Notes: generated by a model from the letters alone, not told the origin. A stretch of DNA of 64,000 nucleotides from Utricularia gibba (GCA_002189035.1 NEEC01000021.1:186001-250000), one strand, 5' to 3'; shown: positions 24,662 to 37,423, counted from the stretch's first letter. Numbers and translations are program-made.

Positions 24662-26387
24662 ATGAAATAGAATGAATTGAAACAGTATTTTGTAAACAAA
24701 TAATTATGTTGGATAACTTCTGATCTTTCTTCAATAACAGATGAAGTTCTAACAAATGTATCATCATTACGGTTCAAATTCTATTCCATGTCTTAGAAGC
24801 AAAAATATTAAAATATTAAAATGTACTCTTAATGAGTTGATTGAACCACTTTCCCAAATACTTGTAATATTCCCAGCTGTTCGGGAAAATGGGTCCTTTC
24901 GAGAACAATCAGCCCTCTGAACCTTGTGGAATCATATTACATTTTTTCAGAGGTTTCTAATCTACCCATTCAACAAAAAATAAATAGAGCTACCTTTAGG
25001 AGTATCATTCTTTTATCAAATTGAATAAAAGAATCAATTCAAATTTTTTTGGGGCCATTCAGGAGGCAAATGTGTATGGGAAAATTCTAGTAGAGTAGAG
25101 TGTTATACTGTTCATATTTTCCACAAACTTAATAATTTCGCTTTTATTAGTGAGTGAATAACCTGTCGTAGAGTTGGAGAGCTTAATCCCTCTCTCAATC
25201 GTTCGTGCGCTTTCTGTAGTGACTACTGACTTGTTACTCTTTGTAGTACCATTTGTACAAAAAAGAATCCCCGATGATGATAATGTGGGGGAGGTCCTGC
25301 GGGAAAATAGCACATCAATGCTGTACGAAACATGGATCCGAAAGTGACACGTTGGGACCAAAAATAAAACAGCTGATTCACTTTTTGGGTGGTAAGATCC
25401 AAAGTGGAGAGGATAATTTTTTGGTTGTGGAGCCCAAAGAAAATGAGGATTAGGTTGCTGCATTAACAGCTGTGATCCCAAGTCCCCAAGTGGGCCGTTT
25501 TGGCCACCCACAACCTTGATTTTTTCATAATGGATATACAAACCAAAATTATCAAACATTTTCTATTAGGATTTCTTGTTTGTTTGACAAAAAAAATCAT
25601 CTACAATGTTCGTATTCTACTATCTTCTTAGGCATAAAGCGTACCTTCTGTGAATTGTCATAGGGATTAGAATTCGATCAATGTTATTCTATCATCTAGA
25701 TTTCAAATAGAATAAGATGGTTCATATTGCTGGCTGCAACTCGCATGCATGAAGCCGAAATCACTAGTAATCACAGTTCACCTAGTAGCTATCCTATATA
25801 CACTATGCCCAACTACCTTCACACAACTACATTCCGTCCTTTGTTGCATTCTTGAATGTTTGGGAAAAAAATCCGAACTACAAAAATGCCATATTAGTCG
25901 ATCTTCTACAACATTCTGAATCAATAATAAATTTCTTTTCAGGAGAGATCATAAAATTCATGAATAAGAGGATTAAATTGTACATTTCAACAAATGTTTT
26001 CAACATATAGGATATTTTAAAAATAAACATCTTGTTATTAGGGAAAGAATAGGAAAAATTATTTCATAGCTAAAACTATAGCTAGAAGTGCTATTCTAAT
26101 AGCAACTGTGGGATTCTAGACACTAACGTAAAACATATTCCAAATGGTTCAGAGCAACCTCAATGGAAAGTGTGTTTTTGCGACTAAAATAGATGTAAGA
26201 CCATGTAATAGCTCAATCAAACATCAAACTGACAATTGAAGTGTAAATACTGGAAAATGAACTAACTAACGAAACAGAAGGAAAAAATTGAAGGACCACG
26301 TATGTGAGAGTGATCCGTGTTCTCTTTCCACTACGTGATCAGAGAGACTAGAATGACCTAGAGTTGTGCTGTCTTCATTTTACAACA
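24662..26387. other. Intergenic; right part may be a copia 3' LTR
   Basis: From 26387 leftward on the minus strand, TGTTGTAAAATG follows a purine-rich GGGAGAA tract. This is the expected start of the 3' LTR of the copia element at 26388-27848; a possible end is TGTGGGATTC at 26107. The rest (24662-26106) shows no element. The 166-codon frame at 25059-25559 has no recognisable domain. Confidence 0.4.
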
Positions 26388-27848
26388 TTCTCCCATTTGA
26401 AGTTAGCTCCATTCACCAGTCCAAGCTCAGTTCTGATGAACTCAAAGGTGGCAACCAAGAGATGCTTGGTCATGATATCTGCTAATTGAGGATTGGAGGG
26501 GCAATACTGAACATTGGTTTCATGATCATTGAGTAGCTCTTGCACAACATGATATTTTACAGAAATATGTCTTGTGCGGCCATGATAGATAGGATCTTTG
26601 ATCATGGCAATGGCACTTAAAGAATCGCATCTCAAGAGTTTAGGATGCTGCTACTCAAATCCTAGACCATTGAGGATTTTTCTCAACCACACTACATTGC
26701 TACCTAATAGAGCTGTTGCTACATATTTTGCTTCTACAATTGATTGAGCTACTATTTCTTGTTTTTTCGAAACCTGACTCACCATTGCTGTGCCTAGTTG
26801 AAATACGTGTCCACTAGAGCGCAAACCAACTTGAGGTGTTCCGTCAAGGTATTGTAGGATTCTTTTGACTCGGGCCAATAAATTGATGGTAGGCTGATGT
26901 ATATATCATGAGAACAATCCGACTCCTTGAACCAAATTAGGTTTAGAGTTGGCTAAAAACATCAAATATCCTATCATAGCTCTCACTGATGTGCTGTCCA
27001 TCAGTGAACTTTTCTCCTCAATGAGATCATATGCCTTGGTGCCAGGCAGTAATGGACTCAGAAAATTGTGCAACCTTCCATGCCCAATCTCTTTAGCATG
27101 TTTTTAACATATTTGTGCTATGCGATGAGCACACCAGTAGAATGCTGAGATATTTTCTTGACCGAGAAACTGGTGCATGAGTCCCAAGTGTGTCACTTGA
27201 AATCTTTGCTTCTTGAAGACCTTAAATTGCGAAATAGAGTTCTCATCTTTACTAGTGATGAGGAGATCATCGACATATACGATTACAATAACTGGGTTGT
27301 TGTCTGAAATTTTTACAAAGAGAGCTGCTTCGTTCTTGCTTTTTTGAGAACCGAAATCCAGTAATGTTGATTCTAGCTTTGCACACCATGCACAAGGTGC
27401 CTGCTTAAAACCACAGAGAGCTTTGGTGAGCAACATGACCTAATGTTCATTCACTTCAAAACCAGGTAGATTTGCTCATTCTATTCGCATTTAAGAAAGC
27501 AAATTTAATGTCCATCTTGTGTATTTTTCAGAGTTCTTGAGCTGCTATCAAAATGATGGGCCGGATGGTCTCAAAGGTTGCCACAGGAGCAAAGGTATAA
27601 AGTAGTCTACACCATATTCTTTTGAGTATCCCTTAGCAACTAAGCTCGCCTTGTATTTTTTTCGACTACCATCAGGGTGTGTCATGACCCTAAAGGTGCA
27701 TTTTAAGCCCACTTTATTGGAATTCCTAGGTGGATCCACTAGCTCCAAAGTCCAAAATTCGTTGATCATATCTAGCTCGCCCAGCATTGCTTGTTTCCAT
27801 TGTGGTAAAAGTAGCACTTCAGTTACGATACCAAGTTCTTTCTTCTAA
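26388..27848 (-). pseudogene. Ty1/copia pol remnant: reverse transcriptase and RNase H
   Basis: In order on the minus strand: the start of the copia RT domain (WKQAMLGELDMI, then KVGLKCTFRV and KKYKASLVAKGYS, 27548-27817); ALCGFKQAPCAW and IVYVDDLLITSKDE with the catalytic Tyr-Val-Asp-Asp (27104-27436); then RVKRILQYLDGTPQ, a Lys-Lys-Gln RNase H segment ending GLGFE, and DPIYHGRTRHISVKYHVVQ with LADIMTK (26375-26878). Several frame breaks separate the pieces. gag, protease and integrase are absent. A purine tract and LTR-like start follow at 26387. It is a dead 3' half of a copia element. Confidence 0.9.
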
Positions 27849-27999
27849 ATACCAGTGTTGGCATACACATAGATGCCTAAAAGCAGCTCAGTTCGCAAAG
27901 AAGATGAGCTTGATGAGTGCAAACCAGCTACTGATGATGGTGAGTTGCTGATTTCAAGGGAGGGAATAGTTAAAATCATAGGGAATGATACCAAGTTCT

Positions 28000-28735
28000 T
28001 TTCATTTACTGAATGTTTTGAGTTTTTGTAATTGGCTTACTTACAATGTTTCTGTTATTTTTTCCACATTAATTGAATGATATCATGTTTTATTTTCCAA
28101 GTATGAGCAGATAAAACCATAGGGATACCTTAAGATATAGCATGGTAGTATGGGTCTAGAGCTCATAACATAATTCATCATTATTTCTTAACTTTTGTTT
28201 CTATCCTTCCATGGGTAGACCTGAGAGGGTAAATGAACAGCTTCGCAACTTAGATGATTGATTTATAGGTAAATCAACAAATCAAGGTAGGGCCAGTAAG
28301 TATTAATTCAGGGTAGAATCAGTAGAATCAAGTAGACCTAGTTGCGAAGTTGGTAATGATATCGGAGAATATCTTAGCCGAAAACATGATAAATAACCTG
28401 AGTAGATTTAGGTTGTTTGGAGTTGTGAGTAGAGAAAAATGGTAAATTAAATTAGGCATCTTAGTATCACACCACCTGCATACCTCTAAGGCAGTTTAGA
28501 ATCACTTTGTATTAAAACCAATATCTGTTATTTGCAACATTGAGACTTGATCTTGTTTGGAGAACTTGTCTACTATTTTTAGTTTGAGCTTAGACTAAAA
28601 ACAACGTTTACTCTGAATTCTACATCTGCTGAAACACGTTGCAAGCACCCACTCTTTGTGATCGATCCCGAATTCCACTTTACATTTTGTGTTTAACTTG
28701 TATTTTGTGAGAATTATGGATTATAAATTTATTTG
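28000..28735 (+). repeat. Dispersed repeat R1, copy 2
   Basis: 28000-28450 matches 43467-43920 in the same orientation (cttacaatgtttctgt, atcatgttttat, tagggataccttaag, ccatgggtagacct, aaatcaacaaatcaa, tagacctagtt). It matches 9080-9535 inverted. The rest, with a 'tgatcgatcccgaattccac' phrase, looks like the 3' end of a Ty3/gypsy LTR. The second solo LTR (28736-30087) is inserted at its right end. Confidence 0.6.
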
Positions 28736-30087
28736 TGATGTGTGTCATTTCCACAAAAATTTTTAATATTTTTTAAAACTCGTAAAACAAAAAAGTATAG
28801 TATGGGTATCGAACACAAGAAGTTGTTTTTCAGTGAAAGGTGATGTTACGCCAAATACAACTGTCACGATTTGTAAACGGTTTTGTAACGTAAAAGGTGC
28901 GAGAGACATAGATAATGAAATTTGAGTAAGGGCCTAAGAGGGTTTTAAACAAACAACATAAATAAATATAAATGATGAACCTTAAATAAGCGAATGTTCC
29001 TGGGTTTGGAATCTTGCCCAACTACGTTCACCGTGTCTCCACTCTTCTCTGATCTTCTCGAGTACTCGGTTATAGGAGTAAGGAATTGCCTACCATCCCT
29101 TACAATCTCTTGCAAGAAAGCATATGAATAGCTCGATGTTGCTCCTCCTTGGATGAACGTGAAGATAAGAGGTCCTACCAACATACCCTCATGACCGAAT
29201 TGTGCGAGTGTGCCCGAGTGTTGCCAATGACCCAATAAGTCCAAATATGAGATCACTATCTGTCCATTGATCCTAAGGTATGACCACAGATTAAACATTG
29301 TCTTCCTCCTACTAAAAGGGCATGAGTTGGTGCTCTCCACCTTGATCCTCTCAAAAACTCGCGGGTAGTGATCAGCTAACCGTGAATCTTGGATAAGAGG
29401 ATTGTTATAGAAAGACTATAACATAGTCGTACGAAAACATACGGAACCCATTCGGATTCAAAGAAGAGATGAAGATAAGCTACCGAAACATAGATCTGGG
29501 AGTATCCTAACCCAAAAACAGAAGCTTCTAGCCGCGAACGGCCATACAAACTAAAGACAACAAAAGCAAGGTTTTAGAGAGAAGCTAGAGGAAAATACTC
29601 TAGAGAGAGAAAACAAAGTCTAAACTAAACTGAAAGTTCATTTCCATGTCTGAACAGAACCGAACTTAAATGAGAATCTGAGTTTCGTGTCCCTATGGTT
29701 CTACTGAATTTGGGGTGGCTTGCAAGAAAAAGTCTGCTCTGACAATGGTACATTAATGATTTCGCCTGTCAAAAACTCCCATGTAGCACACATCAAGGCT
29801 CATGATTAAGCGTCTGCAATCTTTCAGAAATCAAGGAGATGTCAGCTTGGGAAGATCCATTTTGTCGCCATCTGTTGCCCTCATTATCTCGCTTTCTGCC
29901 ACGTGTGTGCCTCTAGAAAAATTTAAATAAAAATAGCAAAAATATTTGATAAAATACAAGATTTAGGATAATTACCCTAAACTATATAAAAATCTAAATC
30001 TCATATTATAAACTCCTAATTAGATAATTCTAATCATATTTAGACATAAAAATAACCTGAGAAATAGTAAGAAAATGACACTTAAAA
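28736..30087 (-). mobile_element. Solo LTR, family S, copy 2
   Basis: This 1352-bp unit is homologous over its whole length to 15924-17276 but inverted. Perfect 5-bp duplications ATTTG lie at 28731-28735 and 30088-30092. On its own strand it ends in CATCA; its first two bases are TT instead of the expected TG, one decayed terminal base. No element body is attached. The 131-codon frame at 28945-29340 is an accidental frame in LTR sequence. Confidence 0.93.
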
Positions 30088-30499
30088 ATTTGATACGAAA
30101 ATTTGATTTTATTGCAACGATATTCAAAAATTTTCGTTTATCAAATATTCGATAACTTTAAGCTACCTCTTGATATTAAACAAGAATTCCTACTATGCTC
30201 CTATCCTACAACTTTGATCTTTTGTTAAGAGTAATATAGTAGTAAGCAACTGAATCAAACACCTTCAAGTGATTGCACGAAGGAGTTGTCCCCTTCCATT
30301 TGAACAAATAAATCCAATGATCAAAATTGATCGGAGTATGCTCTGTAATTGAACTAATCTAATTGCATTTACTGATTGACCAAATGAAGAAGAAGAAGTC
30401 AAGTACAAGTGTTCAATCGTAAAAAAAAAACTCTCTACTAACTACCAGCATTCTTATATGTATAGGCAAACATAACAAACTAGCTATCATGGAAAATAT

Positions 30500-33400
30500 C
30501 TTCAGAAAGATCCCCTGATGCACATAATCTTTGTGTCAGCAGAGGCAGCTGTGCCTTGGGGGATGAAAAACAAGTTTGTCAACAATCAATCAGAAAGGAG
30601 AAGCATTCAAAGCTTGGTGAAAATGTCAGCTAACTACTACTCAGAAGGCACAAAACGAGGAGATAAGAAACTCAATTTGAATTGATCCCTCTCTACATGG
30701 TAATCAATATCAATAAGATTAGTCCTCTTATGATAGATCGGATTGGTGAGAATGTGGACTGTCGCACCATAAAGGAATGGGGGGAGTCAAAGACTGCATA
30801 AGATCATGCAATACATAAGAAATCCATAAAAGTTCAACAGTAGTGATCCCATGCAGCGATATTCAGCTTCTATAGAGGAGTGGAACACAGCAGATAGTTT
30901 CTTAGTCTTCCAGAAGATCAAGCAACCACCAAGAAGGATGCAATAGCCAGTCATGGATCGATGAGTGGTGTGAGAGGCACCCCAATTGGCATGGCAAAAT
31001 AAGCAACAAGACCAGAATCTCCAGCATATGGATAAAACAGACCATGAGAGGAGGTAGTGAAGGGCTACCCAAAAAATCTTTTTAAAGCTATCCAATGTTC
31101 AATCCTTGGATTGTGAACAAACTAGGAGAGCTATTGCATAGCAAAAGAAAAAATATCAGGTCAAGTGAAACAAAGAATCTGTAATTTCATGAAATTGGTG
31201 TCGGTATTGTACTCAAGACAAAAAGATCCTAACTACTAAGGTATCATTTCCGCGAGAGTAAAAGTCCTTCCACTATAGGGGTGACCATTTGCTAGTGTTT
31301 GGTATATCAAATCAAATACTGAACTTCCAAATATTGAAATTTGTGAAAATTCAACTGTCAAATCCAAGCCAAATAGATGTTAACCGAAATATCAAATACT
31401 AAATACCAAAATTATTTTTATATTCGATTTTTGGTTCATAAAGTTCAAAATTTTCTATCTCATTAAATATTAATTACAAAATGCATTCAATATATTCAAG
31501 GTGCCGAAAAGATATATCTTTAATATAATGTATAATAAAATACACTTAAATTCCAAATGCAAAAAGTTTATTTTAATTTCAAAAAATAAATATATAGATT
31601 CTTGAATAGGATGAAATTCCAATAATTCTTAAATATATAGTATATTATATATTAAATAATATATATTTAAATAATAGTATAAAAGTTTGGTTTATTCAGT
31701 ATATATCAAATTATATTTTCTACTTTTAATACCAAACCAAATTCTAAAATTTTGAGAATCATCTACAAATCATATACCATATACTAAATACCAAATTCCA
31801 AATACCAAATAATATCAAATTTGGTTTGGTATTTGGACAACACTATTGGCTAACCTCATTAACTCAATCGACATAAAGAAATGAGCATCATGGAGATCCT
31901 TGATGGTAAATTTTGAGTGTAATGCTACTTTAAGGTCATTGATCACTTTCAATGAGAAGCCTATAATAATAATGTCATCCACATAAACCTAGAGGGCTAA
32001 GAAATAATAAGTTCCATGCTATATGAATAAGCATACATCATATCAAGCTCGAGTAAAGTGCAGCTGGTGCAAGAACTCGGTAATTTCAACATTTCATTGT
32101 TTAGAGACTTATTTCAATCCATACAAGGATTTTCTTAACAAGCACACTTCTCTAGGTTTGCAAAGAATACCTTCTGGTTGTTTCATATATATATATATAT
32201 ATCTTCCCATCTAAGTAACCATGGAAAAAGTCATTGTTTGCATCAATCTGGTTGAGGGGCCACCAATGTTTTGCTGCAAGAGCAATCAGAATCCTAATGG
32301 TCATGGCCTCAGCTATAAATGCAAAACTCTCATGAAAATCAATCCCTTCAATTTGTGTGTATCCTTTAGCCACTAAACCAGCTTTATATCTATCAATCTG
32401 TCCATTGGGTAGTTGCTTAATTTTATACACCCATTCACAGCCTATGGGGCGTTTCCCAGGTGGCAAATGCACCACATCCCATGTTTGATTCTGTTCCAAT
32501 GCCTAAATTTCCTGTTGCATTGCATCACACTAGGGCTGATATTGTGATGATTCTTTGTAGCTCCTTGGTTCTCTCATTAGGCAGGGTTCCTTTGATGCTT
32601 CTCCTCAACACTTGATTACGAGTATCGGAAGTAGTATGCTACGGAAATCTATTGACTGAGTAGCTTGATGATCCTCATTGGCAGTAGGATACTTTGTATC
32701 ATCAGACCTTACATCAACTGAAGGATCAAGAAAATCAGAATTCTTAAATAGTATCATCATCTTCATGCTCAAGAATAGTTTCTGTATCTTGGCCCACATT
32801 TCTTGTTGCTCTGTGTATGATATCTTGTTCCTCTAGTACATCCCCAGCTTTATTAATGCCAAAATCAACAATCGAAAACAAAAAATATGTTAGATCATCT
32901 AGACATTCTAATTCAGTAAAAGTCCCTTTTGATGGATAAATTTGTTCATAAAACTTCACACCCCTCGAAATGAAAGTCTCCTTTGTGATCAAGTCAAATA
33001 ACTTGTAATCTTTATGATCCATCGAATATCCCAAAAATAAACACTTTTATGCTCATGGGGCTAACTTATCTTTGTGGCTATTAGTTTCAAATGGCGTCTT
33101 CCAATCCAGGTAACCTGTTAATGATGTAAGGTGTTGTAAGCACATCCTCACCCCAAAACTCCTTACGTATGCCAACTTGAAACATCAAGGGTCTAGTTAC
33201 CTCTAACAAGTGTTTATGTTTCGTTTCAACCCTTTCGTTTTGTTGTGGCATCTTAGTAAAGTGCATTCGTTAATCTCTCAACGGCCATAGTCTCATTGGT
33301 ATCCCAAGCCTGCAACACACAATATTGACTAAAGTATGTAACACTTATTCCAGCATCATCTATCAACCTTTTCATCGATATGAGATCATACTTGAACTAA

Positions 33401-34623
33401 GCCACTAATAATGCATTTTACAGATGAATTTTATAAACTAGCATTATATTCTTGGAGTATTTCACTAGGACAAAGTGCCCATTAGGCAAGTTCACTTGAA
33501 TGTTAAAAACTGATTTTAATGAATGGATATAAGCACTTGAATAGCCAATATGAGTTGTAGACCCTGAATCAATTATTCACTCCCAGGTGCTGCACACAAG
33601 ATCCCTTGAAATGTCACTCGTGTCATGAATAATTCCATATACATACATGCAGACTCTAGTTTGGACAAATTTACAGTCTGGTTTTCTGACATGGGTGCCT
33701 CTAGTTGACTCTTTCAACAAAGAAGTTTCCCCAGCTCGTGCTAAATAAGCTGTAATGAATCGAGATATGTACCATCATGACCATTGAAGGTCAAATTCGG
33801 ATTTTCATCCATATGACTATCAAAGAAAATGAACCATTGGTTTATAGTGTTCATAAGGAGTTAGGTAGGTTGTATGAATACTGTTGCTATCCATAAGCCT
33901 GAATATTATGCTTTTGGTTTGATGTGTTCGACTTTCCATTTTCCTTTCTCCATCAAGGTGGTGGTTCCTTGACAGTAAAACAATTATCTTGCATATAGCC
34001 TACTTTCTTTCATATGACACAAAATCCGTTGTCTATTTATGTCTCGCTCCCAAGTGTTTATTGATGTTTTGATTTAGAGATGATCTCACAAACATGAAAA
34101 AGTTAGTGTGAATATCAATCCCTTTTGTCTGTCGCTTATTCAACAGTTGTTCAATTTTAAGCATGGATGTATAATCCCTCATGAATGTCATAGAATCACC
34201 CATGCCCAACATTTGATTCCATGTGGCATCATATTTATTGTCTAATCCAATCATGAACCGAATCAGTTTTGTTGTAGCCAAGATGCTATCAGCACAAACC
34301 AATGTATTGGATTGCCCGCATCAAATTTCAAGAAATATAGCATCCAAATCCTTCCAGAGTGCACTCAATTTTGTATAGTAGTGTGCTATGCTCATATCTC
34401 CTTGTTTAAGATTGTATAGGTCATGTCGCGCTTGATATAACATGTTGTTCAACTGTCCATATTGAGCCTCTAAACTCTTCCATAAATCATAAGAGCTACT
34501 ACATCCCGTAAAACTAGAAACCAGATCCTTAGAGATTGAATTCAGCAACCAAGATGTCACCGTGAAGTCATTACGCAGCCACAAATTGTAGGTAGAGAGT
34601 GAATTCTTAGCTCCTAATGCCAA
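30500..34623 (-). pseudogene. Ty1/copia gag-pol remnant with the integrase core missing
   Basis: On the minus strand: gag (YNLWLRNDFTVTSWLL, SSSYDLWKSLEAQYGQ, 34321-34623; then 34033-34302); a protease-like piece (GSTTHIGYSSAYIHSL near 33540); the C-terminal edge of integrase (NETKHKHLLEVTRPLMF, near 33240) with no catalytic core between; the chromodomain-distal linker (32744-33034); RT start (WDVVHLPPGKRPIGCEWVYK, 32152-32499); VYVDDIIIIGFSLKVI (about 31960); and RNase H with HRSMTGYCILLGG, SSIEAEYR and NPIYHKRTNLIDIDYHVE (30660-31095). Many frame breaks are present. A 570-base foreign segment interrupts RT at 31276-31845. Confidence 0.88.
31276..31845. mobile_element. Possible non-autonomous hAT element inside the copia RT
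   Basis: Flanking sequence is copia RT on both sides (…FMSIELMRLANS and GRTFTLAEM…), so this AT-rich piece is an insertion. Its ends read TAGGGGTGACCATTTG and, from the other side, TAGTGTTGTCCAAATACC. The interior repeats 'tttggtatttggt'-like phrases in both orientations, typical of plant hAT-derived short elements. The flanking 8-mers do not match well, so the borders are approximate. Confidence 0.45.
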
Positions 34624-34639
34624 TCAAAATAATTGCATG

Positions 34640-35086
34640 TAGTAAAAAAATCACTTACAAACAATGCATTCGGATGATCGAATCCACTCAAATGCAGTGG
34701 ATCAGCTCTATCAATGGAGCTCTCATACTCCATCTCCAAATTTTCAATGTGCATTTCCTTTTAGTGTTCATTCCCTTCAAACTCAGTTCTAAGTATTTCC
34801 TATATATCTTTAATAGAATTGCAAGGTAAAGTTCGTGGAATTATAGATTTATCCATACCAGAATAGAGTATCACTTTTGTTTCGTGTTCTCTGGCTTGTA
34901 ATTCTTCAGCTCTTTTCACTCTTTCCAGTGAGTAGCATGTAGCTGCTCTATTTGTGTTGGTGCATTAATCATTTCCCACAGCTTCATCACCTAGAGGTAT
35001 GCCTTCATTGAAATGCACCAAATAGTATAATCATTGCCATTGAATTTCCACATGACACCAAATTGAGTTGCATCCACATCGAATCT
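34640..35086 (-). pseudogene. Second Ty1/copia gag start
   Basis: Just after the primer site the minus strand reads FNGNDYTIWCISMKAYL, then LWEMINAP, and later EFEGNE with an IENLEMEYE phrase. These are hallmarks of the UBN2-type gag of copia elements. It is a different gag from that at 34033-34623, so two copia fragments are joined here. Stops are frequent. Confidence 0.7.
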
Positions 35087-35098
35087 GCTCTAATACCA
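35087..35098 (-). other. Initiator tRNA-Met primer site, one mismatch
   Basis: The minus strand reads TGGTATTAGAGC against the canonical TGGTATCAGAGC. It lies two bases from the LTR border at 35101. Confidence 0.75.
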
Positions 35099-35100
35099 CT

Positions 35101-35503
35101 TGATAGAAAAAAAACAAAATGAACTCTTAGAAGGAGTTGTACAAGAAGCAAAACAGCAAAAATGAGGGTTTTGAGTTGAGTAACATAGCTAAATGAAGAA
35201 CAAATTTATTGCAACAAAAAGGGATAACAACACAAGTTGTGGATGGTAGCTTTTAAAGACATAAAAGGTAACAAACTTCACATCAAGATAGAATCTAATG
35301 AGACCGTGCTCCATATCTCAACTGCATGGCAACACCCACGAAACCAGGGCTGATCAAGTTGCCCACTTCCAACGGTTGTGTAGCATTTATTACTTAATAT
35401 TATTTCGCATTTTCAACGTCTGCATCCAGTTTGGAAGCAGCTCATCCAACTCATGCAAGTCCTACTTGATGCATATAGCTGGTATCTTGGAAATGCATCA
35501 CAT
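35101..35503 (-). mobile_element. Copia 5' LTR
   Basis: The 403 bases have TG...CA borders on the minus strand (TGTGATGCATTTCC to TTTCTATCA) and end at the primer site. Purine-rich GACTTGAGGGG lies just outside. No matching 3' LTR was found in the window, so this element is truncated. Confidence 0.6.
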
Positions 35504-36520
35504 ACCCCTCAAGTCGATCAGCTTTGACTGGGAGAACACTCAATCTTAATATACATGTAATGTATCAAATATAAAAATAGAATTATAATGTATAGAAAAT
35601 GCAACTTATCTCATTTTATTTGGCATGCTCTTAATAAAAGGAAGCGATATGGTTAAATGATTTAGGTAAGCATGTGAAGGATGACCTAACTGACAATCCA
35701 TAAGTCATAATGCTCAACAGTCACAAAAGAAGTAGAAAAGCAATCGACAACATGTAAGCTGTCCAATGTTAGACCAACAAAAGTAATAATAAATTAATAT
35801 TAAAACAAGGTATGTGAAGCATATCCTTTACACATATCTTGAGACCTCAATGTTCTTTTTTTTTTAACTTAGATTATTCTCCTGTAGAGAAACCTAAAAC
35901 AGCATTAGTGTTTTCAATATATTGAAAGAAAGCTAGTTAGAATACATGTGTTCATTTGCTCTAGAGTGAATCATTCTAACACTTTCAAGTGTAAAAATAT
36001 GATGCATGCATGGTTTTTCGTTACCAAAAAAGGTTCTATCAAGAACGCATTTGCCTAATGTGCAGAGGTGTTATGTTGTTACTTATCCTTCATTTGCTTT
36101 TGAGTGACTATGGGTGGTCTCTGATGTAATCACCCCCTACCATCCTATTTAACAAACTCAAGCATAGTTTGCATTGTTCTAGAGTTATAAACTCCCTTAG
36201 TCTTTGTACTCTATCCGTGATTTAGGAGGAGCTCTTAAATTGCCAACCGCATTATTAGCCACAATAATGAATGACGAGGAAGACCTCATGGCTCTTTGAA
36301 ATGTTATTTAAGCGCACAATTTACAAATTCAATAGGGTTAACCGTTGGCCTACAACATTTCTGAAAGATGTGGTTGCTATATCCATAGTTTTTGCTATGT
36401 GGTCATCTTTTCCAAGATATTCTAATATGTGGAAGGAGTGGATTTTTTTCAAGCTTTTTTGCTTATTTGGTATCAATGAAGCCCTGATCTAGAATTGGAA
36501 ATTTTTTTTGCATGAGTAGG
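35504..36520. other. Intergenic, no genes recognised
   Basis: Mixed AT-rich DNA. The 73-codon frame at 36271-36492 shows no motif and lies next to a copia gag remnant on the other strand. Confidence 0.5.
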
Positions 36521-36733
36521 TTACTTCTTACACATCTTGAATTTAGCATTGAAAGAGTTCATGAATTTGTAGGTCTTCTCTTTCTCTACTTGAGCCATAA
36601 CCTTTCTTACAAAATATTCATCAATGGCGAGTTTCCCTTGGTGTAATGAACATAACTCAATGTATATTTCGCATACACCTGCATCATCAGGTTTGCCATA
36701 GTAGTGTTCAAGGGCTTTCCAGATACTTGGTCT
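36521..36733 (-). pseudogene. Ty1/copia-type gag fragment
   Basis: The minus strand has an uninterrupted run: SIWKALEHYYGKPDDAGV, IYIELCSLHQGKLAIDEYF and VEKEKTYKFMNSFNAKFKM, ending at a stop at 36521-36523. The pattern W-x-x-L-x-x-x-Y/F, L-x-x-L-x-Q-G, E-Y-F is the UBN2/gag core. It has no linked pol and is a third, separate copia fragment. Confidence 0.65.
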
Positions 36734-37322
36734 TATAGAAGAACATTAGAAGGATGACTTTATTAATTGACTAGTGAAGGCATGACATTATGAGATCATT
36801 GCAATGCCTCTAGCTATTAATAAGGCCGGATTTTTGTTTTCTTGTTGTGTGATTTTCTAGAAGGCCATGTTTGTTGCAAATAAGGAGCTGCAAGGTAAAA
36901 GACCTTGCCCAAGTGAGGTAGTTGTGTGTAGAAAGAATACGTGAGATGAAAACAATATTCGTATGATTTACTGAGAGAATATAGTAGCAGAATGGGGCTC
37001 TAGTGCTTAAGGATTGGCAGGTGTTAAGGCTAGTTCTTCCATCGAATCACATACGCCAAAGAAAAGAGAAGAGAGGGAATAAAACTACTGCCGAATCTAG
37101 GAAAAGATGTGGTTTGAATTTTTGTTTCACATCATTTCACTATATGATGTGTGCATGTTCTTTAGGCATATATATAGACATAATTATAACAGTCATGAGC
37201 TATGGGAAACATATATATTCCTATTATCTCTTCTTAAAATTATGAAAGGTTTTTCCTTGGTTCAATATGTAGTGTTAAAATTGATGATAGTCTCAGATGA
37301 ATTGGATAGAGTTGAGAGAAAT

Positions 37323-37423
37323 CACAAAATGACTCAAAGCTTACAATAAACAAAATGCTCACCATGATTCTTGAAAAAACCATGACAAGACAAAAAAAAC
37401 ATAGACTAGCAACACTTAAAATA
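37323..37423 (+). repeat. Left copy of a ~90-bp direct repeat flanking a copia element
   Basis: 'cacaaaatgactcaaagctt', 'caataaacaaaatgctcacca' and 'actagcaacacttaaaata' recur in the same order at 41414-41497. This copy ends exactly at the LTR border. Confidence 0.75.

Noticed and set aside
25059-25559. 166-codon open frame, minus strand
   Set aside because: Longest single frame in the left half, but no recognisable motif, no partner exon and no promoter; composition is not clearly coding.
28945-29340. 131-codon open frame, minus strand
   Set aside because: Inside solo LTR copy 2; the other copy has breaks in the same frame.
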